A stretch of DNA of 18,420 nt, taken from positions 1 through 18,420 of the forward strand of contig JASBTO010000157.1 in NCBI GenBank assembly GCA_030148365.1, given 5' to 3'. Below, piece after piece: positions 15,501 through 18,420 of this stretch. The first letter of the stretch is position 1. The number at the start of each line of letters is the position of its first letter. A program made the position numbers and the translations under genes. Source of the stretch: Kangiellaceae bacterium (GTDB lineage: Bacteria; Pseudomonadota; Gammaproteobacteria; Enterobacterales; Kangiellaceae). Below the pieces are notes generated by a model, which worked only from the letters and a program-made list of their open reading frames with translations, did no database searches and had not been told where the DNA came from.

Positions 15501-15743
15501 ACCGCTGACCGGCAGCACGTAGATATCGCCGAGCAGGTCGAAGGCGATGGTCTTGCCGTCGGGGCTGACGTCGAGGTTCATCCAGGTGCCTTCACTGACA
15601 TCGATATCGGCAAAATAGGCTTTACCCGGGGGCTTGTTCACATCCCACTTCTTGTCATCGGAGTCGGTTTTTTCGGCGGCAATCACGGACAGGCTGCAGG
15701 CGACCGTCAACAACCCCACCAATGCGGCTTTGGCACAGGACAT
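12513..15743 (-). CDS. Exported TolB-like beta-propeller/amidohydrolase fusion protein
   Basis: 1076 residues. A signal peptide is evident (MSCAKAALVGLLTVACSLSVIAA, cleavage likely before EKTD), so the protein is periplasmic or outside the cell. Residues ~50-630 carry many PD40/WD40-like blades with repeated SPDG-type turns (VSPDGKTIAF, FSPDGSRLAF, WSPDGRFIAA, FTPDGRYVLY, FSRDGQWIVY), like TolB and the propellers of prolyl oligopeptidases. A polar linker (~635-670) leads to a metal-dependent amidohydrolase domain: His733 and His735 in VDVHWHG, Lys829 in VKSYNQ, and His872/His877 in DGHTGIEHS. The usual last ligand, an Asp in a GTDS-like motif, is replaced by GAHGQ with His976. It probably hydrolyses a cyclic amide or peptide bond; the substrate is unknown. 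The start has GAGGG 6 bases upstream. Confidence 0.92.
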   Translation of the reverse strand: MSCAKAALVGLLTVACSLSVIAAEKTDSDDKKWDVNKPPGKAYFADIDVSEGTWMNLDVSPDGKTIAFDLLGDIYVLPVSGGEAKNITNSIAWDMQPRFSPDGSRLAFTSDQGGGDNIWLMNPDGSEQVAVTNESFRLLNNPVWSPDGRFIAARKHFTGQRSLGAGEIWLYHKSGGTGVQLNKRPNEQKDLGEPAFTPDGRYVLYSRDTTPGPVFEYSKDSNQQIYEIFRIDRETGETESLVSGPGGAVRPTPSPDGKYLAFVRRIRNQSSLFLKDMTTGEELPIYENLDRDMQETWAIHGVYPNFAWTPDSKSIFFWAGGKIRRIGIDSREVAVVPFHIKDKREMREAVRFEVDVAPDQVDVRMLRWLTLSPRGNKAVFQALGYLYIMDLPDGKPRRLTRQDEHFELYPSFSRDGQWIVYSTWNDEQLGSIRKINVFGEKPQVLTREPGHYIAPRFSPHGRNVVYEKIEGGYLTNPKYSMQPGIYRVSANGGGSDFVTNNGSDAFFAKATDRIFMKRTRREGEVVISELVSTDFAGDKLRSHYEGEWIDEFSVSPDATWLAFSQRYHVYAAPFVEGGVSIGTGPKADNLPVRRFSEFSGESLAWSSDGATLSWSLGPTLYYQQVAQVFDWQKPENDAQDSDDSGQTAGNEQAPQPDSLTVKLAVDADKPEGITALTGARIITMKGDEVIEEGTLVIDGNRILAVGAGVEIPDDAKVIDVKGKTIIPGLVDVHWHGSMGQSEIIPQNSWVNYASLAFGVTTIHDPSNDTTEIFAAKELQQAGRIVGPRIFSTGTILYGATHSITAEVNSVEDAKQNLQRLKAVGAFSVKSYNQPRRDQRQQILEAARQLNMMVVPEGGSLFQHNMSMVVDGHTGIEHSIPVAAAYDDVMQLWGQSRTGYTPTLVVAYGGIWGEHYWYAESDVWKHPVLSRFVPRNYLEPRSVRRIMAPTEDYNHFNIAKVAKQLHDAGVSVQLGAHGQREGLGAHWELWMFGQGGMTPLEALQAATINGARYLGMDKDIGSLEAGKLADLVILNANPLKNLRNSEKIDQVMLNGRLFDTDTMNEVDSGDRDKFWFE

Positions 15744-15769
15744 GGCTTTCCCTCAAGTGAACAGAAAAA

Positions 15770-15775
15770 ATTATA
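15770..15775 (-). promoter_or_regulatory. -10 element upstream of the propeller-amidohydrolase gene
   Basis: On the minus strand a perfect TATAAT is followed by a T-rich stretch and lies 26 bases before the ATG at 15743. No good -35 hexamer is found at 16-18 bases, so an activator or extended contacts may be needed. Confidence 0.45.
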
Positions 15776-15898
15776 AAGCCTTGAAACTATAGGGTGCCGG
15801 GGCGCGAAGGTCAAAAGAACGGGGAATTTTTCCGGGCCCGGCTGCCGGACTTTGCGCAATCACAGCCAGGGGGCCGGAAAGAACTGTGCGCCAGGCAC

Positions 15899-15925
15899 AA
15901 AAAAAGGCCGGCGATGCCGGCCTTT
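15899..15925 (-). terminator. Rho-independent terminator of the cytochrome c5 gene
   Basis: On the minus strand AAAGGCCGGC pairs perfectly with GCCGGCCTTT across a 3-base loop (15903-15925), followed by a run of seven T (15905-15899). It begins 20 bases after the cytochrome c5 stop. This is the clearest intrinsic terminator in the window. Confidence 0.92.
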
Positions 15926-15944
15926 CGGGTGTAACGGAAGCTGA

Positions 15945-16394
15945 TTACTGGACGCCGGAAATCATGTGCTCGATGGCCGCTTCCAGTTCGTCGTCAGAGC
16001 AATCCATGCACATGCCCATGGGCGGCATGGCACCCAGACCATTCTTGACGGAGCTCAGCAGCACATCTTCGCCCTTGGCGATGCGCGGCTCCCAGTCACT
16101 CTGGTTGCCGAATTTGGGCGCATTCGGAATGGCCGAATCACTGGCATGACAGGTTTTGCAGGCGGCGGTGAATACGGCCTCCCCGGAGCGGGGCTCGTCG
16201 CTGGCGGTGTCCGCAGCCACGACCGGATTATTGGAAACAGTCGGGACTTCGTCGCCTTCCATGTACACCTGGCCGATGGGCTCCAGGCGGGACTCTTCCC
16301 GGTCCTGGCTCAGGTGGGTCGCGTTCGCGGCTGCCGCGAGGCTGAGTGTAATCAGTGCCGCTGCCGCCGTGCTAATCAGTTTAGACCACGCCAT
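15945..16394 (-). CDS. Cytochrome c5, periplasmic
   Basis: 149 residues from ATG 16394. A signal peptide covers residues 1-25 (ending AAANA), then an acidic spacer leads to one haem c domain. CKTCH holds Cys79, Cys82 and the axial His83. NAPKFGNQSDWEPRIAKG and GAMPPMGMCMDC are typical of cytochrome c5, with Met123 as likely sixth ligand and Cys129/Cys132 forming the family's extra disulfide. It is a soluble or membrane-attached electron carrier to terminal oxidases or denitrification enzymes. The frame continues upstream to 16577, but only the start at 16394 gives a signal peptide. Transcription is bounded by a consensus -10 upstream and a strong terminator downstream, so the gene is monocistronic. 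Confidence 0.93.
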   Translation of the reverse strand: MAWSKLISTAAAALITLSLAAAANATHLSQDREESRLEPIGQVYMEGDEVPTVSNNPVVAADTASDEPRSGEAVFTAACKTCHASDSAIPNAPKFGNQSDWEPRIAKGEDVLLSSVKNGLGAMPPMGMCMDCSDDELEAAIEHMISGVQ

Positions 16395-16434
16395 AATGTT
16401 TTCTGTAACTCGGTTAAATGGGTATCGGGCGCGA

Positions 16435-16463
16435 ATTATAGCGGTAAACGGCCCGGTAATAAA
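16435..16463 (-). promoter_or_regulatory. Promoter of the cytochrome c5 gene
   Basis: On the minus strand TATAAT (16440-16435) is preceded at 17 bases by TTTATT (16463-16458), a partial -35. The -10 is 40 bases before the ATG at 16394. The perfect -10 and position make it a good candidate. Confidence 0.55.
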
Positions 16464-16551
16464 CATCCGGCGGGCGGGAAGTGGTTTTCCCCGGCGGCCC
16501 GCGTTAATATCCCTGACCGCGATGTCCGTTAACTTCTGAGGGCCGGTTTTC

Positions 16552-18420
16552 GTGGCCGAATCCATCGATGATCTCAAGCAGAAAGCCCTGGCGGATCACC
16601 AGAGCGGGCGTCTCGACGCAGCGATCCGGCAGTACCAGGCAATCCTGGCGCGGACCCCGAAAGACGCCGACGTGCTGCATATGCTCGGTGTCGCCCTGTT
16701 CCAGCAAGGCGCTGCCGGCGAGGCCCTGCAGTCAATCGAGCTGGCCTTGCAGGCGGACCCCGGATTTGCGGCGGTCCATGTCAATCAGGCCCGCATCCTC
16801 AAGGCGCTCGGGCGGCTGCCGGAGGCCCGGCGCGCCATTGATCAGGCGCTCGCCAAGGGCGGCGCTGAGTATGGCGCCGTTACCGTGGCCGCGGAGGTGG
16901 CTTTTGCCTCCCGGGACTGGGCAAGGGCCATGGAACTTTATCGTCGCAGTTTGCGGCAATCACCCCGAGATCCTCGAGCCTGGCACAATCTGGCGATCTG
17001 CCTGCAGTACCTGGGCATATTCGAAGATGCCCGCCATGCCTACCGGCAAGCCCTGCAACTGGACCCGGATAATAGCCTGCTGTGCTTCAATTATGCCCTG
17101 CTGCTGGAAAAAACCGGGCAGGAAGACGCGGCCACCGAGGCCTTGCAACGGGCACTGACCCTGAAGCCCGATTATCTGGATGCGGAATTCCGGCTGGCCT
17201 ATTTGCAGGCGCTGAACGGTGACTGGCAGCAGTTGCAGAGCACCCTGGCGCGCCTGGTCCCGAGGCTGCAGACCGTTGATCCGCAAGCCACCGAGGCGTC
17301 CCTGAATCCCCATATTCTCAATAGTCTGGGCCTGCCGGAAGCCCTGAATACAAAGCTCACCGAAAACTTCGCCCGCCAGATCGGTGATGCCGCCGCGGCC
17401 TTCGCCAGGGAGCCTGACGGCGACCGGGGTGAGCCGCAAGCGCTGATCCGCATTGGCTATATTTCCCCGGATTTTTGCGATCATGCCGTCGGCCAGCTGA
17501 TCGCGGATCTGTTTGGCCACCATGATCGCAGTGAGTTTGCGATCCATGCCTATTCCCTGCAACCGGGACGGGACCCGGTCCGGGCGCGCATTCGGGCCGC
17601 TTGCGACGAGTTCGTCGATTGCGAGGCGATGGATTTTGCCGCCATTGCCGATCGGATCCGCGCCGACGGCATTGGTATCCTGGTGGATCTTGGCGGCTTT
17701 ACCCGGGGCGCCGTACCGGAAGTGCTGGCGCTACGGCCCGCACCCGTGCAGATCAGCTGGCTGGGCTATCTGGCCAGTATGCAGGCGGAGTTTATCGACT
17801 ATTTCATCGCCGATCCGGTCACCCTGCCGACGCAGGCCGGCGCTCACTACCGGGAAAATATTATTCGCCTGCGCCGACCCTTGTTGCCGGTACCGCCGCG
17901 CCCTGCAAGCCCTGATGCGCCGACCCGCGCCAGCCAGGGCTTGCCGGAAACCGGTGTCGTGCTGGCGAGTTTCAATAACAGCTACAAGATTTCGGCGGAG
18001 TTGTTCGATTGCTGGCTGGATATACTTGCCGACATTCCCGACGCGGTGCTCTGGCTTTATGATGGCGGCCGCCGGCGGTTTCGCGCCAATTTGCAGGCTG
18101 TCGCCGCCAAGCGGGATCTGGAGCAGCGGCTGATTTTCGCCGAGGCGGTACCGGCCAGTGCCCACCTGGCACGCGCCCGCTTGGCGGACCTGTGCCTGGA
18201 CACCTGGCATTACAACGGCGGCGCCACGGCGGTGTCGATGCTGCACGCCGGTGTACCCATCCTGTGCCGGGCCGGGGATACGGTGCTGTCCCGGATGAGC
18301 GCGGCACTGAACCGGTATCTGGGATTAAACGCGTTGATCTGTGCCAATGGCGAAGACTATCGCCGCAAGGCCATTGAGCTGGCCGGCGACCCCGCGCGTC
18401 TTTCAGCCTGTCGCAGCCAG
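16552..18420 (+). CDS. TPR-containing GT41 glycosyltransferase (O-GlcNAc transferase/SPINDLY-like), 3'-truncated by the window
   Basis: 623 codons are visible from GTG 16552 and the frame is still open at the edge. The start has GAGGG 9 bases upstream. Residues ~5-235 are tetratricopeptide repeats (AWHNLAICLQYLGIFEDARHAYRQALQLDPD is one, seen at ~138-168). The catalytic region begins near residue 299 with IRIGYISPDFCDHAVGQL, where His311 lines up with the OGT active-site His. ILVDLGGFTRGA, LRPAPVQISWLGYLAS, FNNSYKIS (Lys479, the UDP-contacting Lys) and DTWHYNGGATAVSMLHAGVP (Asp550) follow the GT41 order. Such enzymes transfer GlcNAc or fucose to Ser/Thr of proteins. No partner is adjacent in the window; the target could be a surface or flagellar protein. 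No signal peptide, so cytosolic. It diverges from cytochrome c5. Confidence 0.92.
   Translation, partial: MAESIDDLKQKALADHQSGRLDAAIRQYQAILARTPKDADVLHMLGVALFQQGAAGEALQSIELALQADPGFAAVHVNQARILKALGRLPEARRAIDQALAKGGAEYGAVTVAAEVAFASRDWARAMELYRRSLRQSPRDPRAWHNLAICLQYLGIFEDARHAYRQALQLDPDNSLLCFNYALLLEKTGQEDAATEALQRALTLKPDYLDAEFRLAYLQALNGDWQQLQSTLARLVPRLQTVDPQATEASLNPHILNSLGLPEALNTKLTENFARQIGDAAAAFAREPDGDRGEPQALIRIGYISPDFCDHAVGQLIADLFGHHDRSEFAIHAYSLQPGRDPVRARIRAACDEFVDCEAMDFAAIADRIRADGIGILVDLGGFTRGAVPEVLALRPAPVQISWLGYLASMQAEFIDYFIADPVTLPTQAGAHYRENIIRLRRPLLPVPPRPASPDAPTRASQGLPETGVVLASFNNSYKISAELFDCWLDILADIPDAVLWLYDGGRRRFRANLQAVAAKRDLEQRLIFAEAVPASAHLARARLADLCLDTWHYNGGATAVSMLHAGVPILCRAGDTVLSRMSAALNRYLGLNALICANGEDYRRKAIELAGDPARLSACRSQ

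Overview
The window looks like the chromosome of a GC-rich gammaproteobacterium. The support is a cytochrome c5 of the Pseudomonas/Azotobacter type, a Rep helicase and a SlyD close to the E. coli proteins in layout and length, and a full-length ComM. The order or genus cannot be fixed from the sequence alone. No tRNA, rRNA, CRISPR array, integrase or insertion sequence was seen. Genes are tightly packed, with several overlapping start and stop codons.

Layout: (1) 1-1779: the 3' end of an unidentified gene with a C-terminal beta-sandwich-like domain, converging on a two-gene minus-strand unit of a PAPS-type sulfotransferase and a gamma-glutamylcyclotransferase-like protein. (2) 1780-3697: a 397-base intergenic stretch with a palindrome, direct repeats and a possible Cys-rich leader ORF, then comM. 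(3) 3724-6584: a minus-strand DUF899 thioredoxin-like gene and pirin, then a divergent exported HExxH protein. (4) 6511-9101: a sulfur/persulfide module. On the minus strand are an ArsR-family repressor with the two-cysteine spacing of persulfide sensors, a rhodanese and two half-size YeeE/YedE membrane proteins, all with overlapping start/stop codons. Across a short AT-rich control region lies a divergent ETHE1/Blh-like persulfide dioxygenase. (5) 9207-12307: rep helicase, convergent slyD and a small membrane protein. (6) 12513-16394: a 1076-residue exported beta-propeller/amidohydrolase fusion and cytochrome c5, each with a recognisable promoter or terminator element. (7) 16552-18420: a TPR-containing GT41 (O-GlcNAc-transferase/SPINDLY-like) glycosyltransferase, cut by the window edge.

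The most coherent system is the sulfur module. Sulfane sulfur would be sensed by the repressor, oxidised by the dioxygenase, transferred by the rhodanese, and sulfur species moved across the membrane by the YeeE-like pair. This is a variant of the known bigR/blh/pmpAB arrangement rather than a new system. Less understood items are the sulfotransferase/cyclotransferase pair, the exported HEYSH protein, the propeller-amidohydrolase fusion, the bacterial GT41 enzyme, and the Cys-rich reading frame overlapping the comM start.
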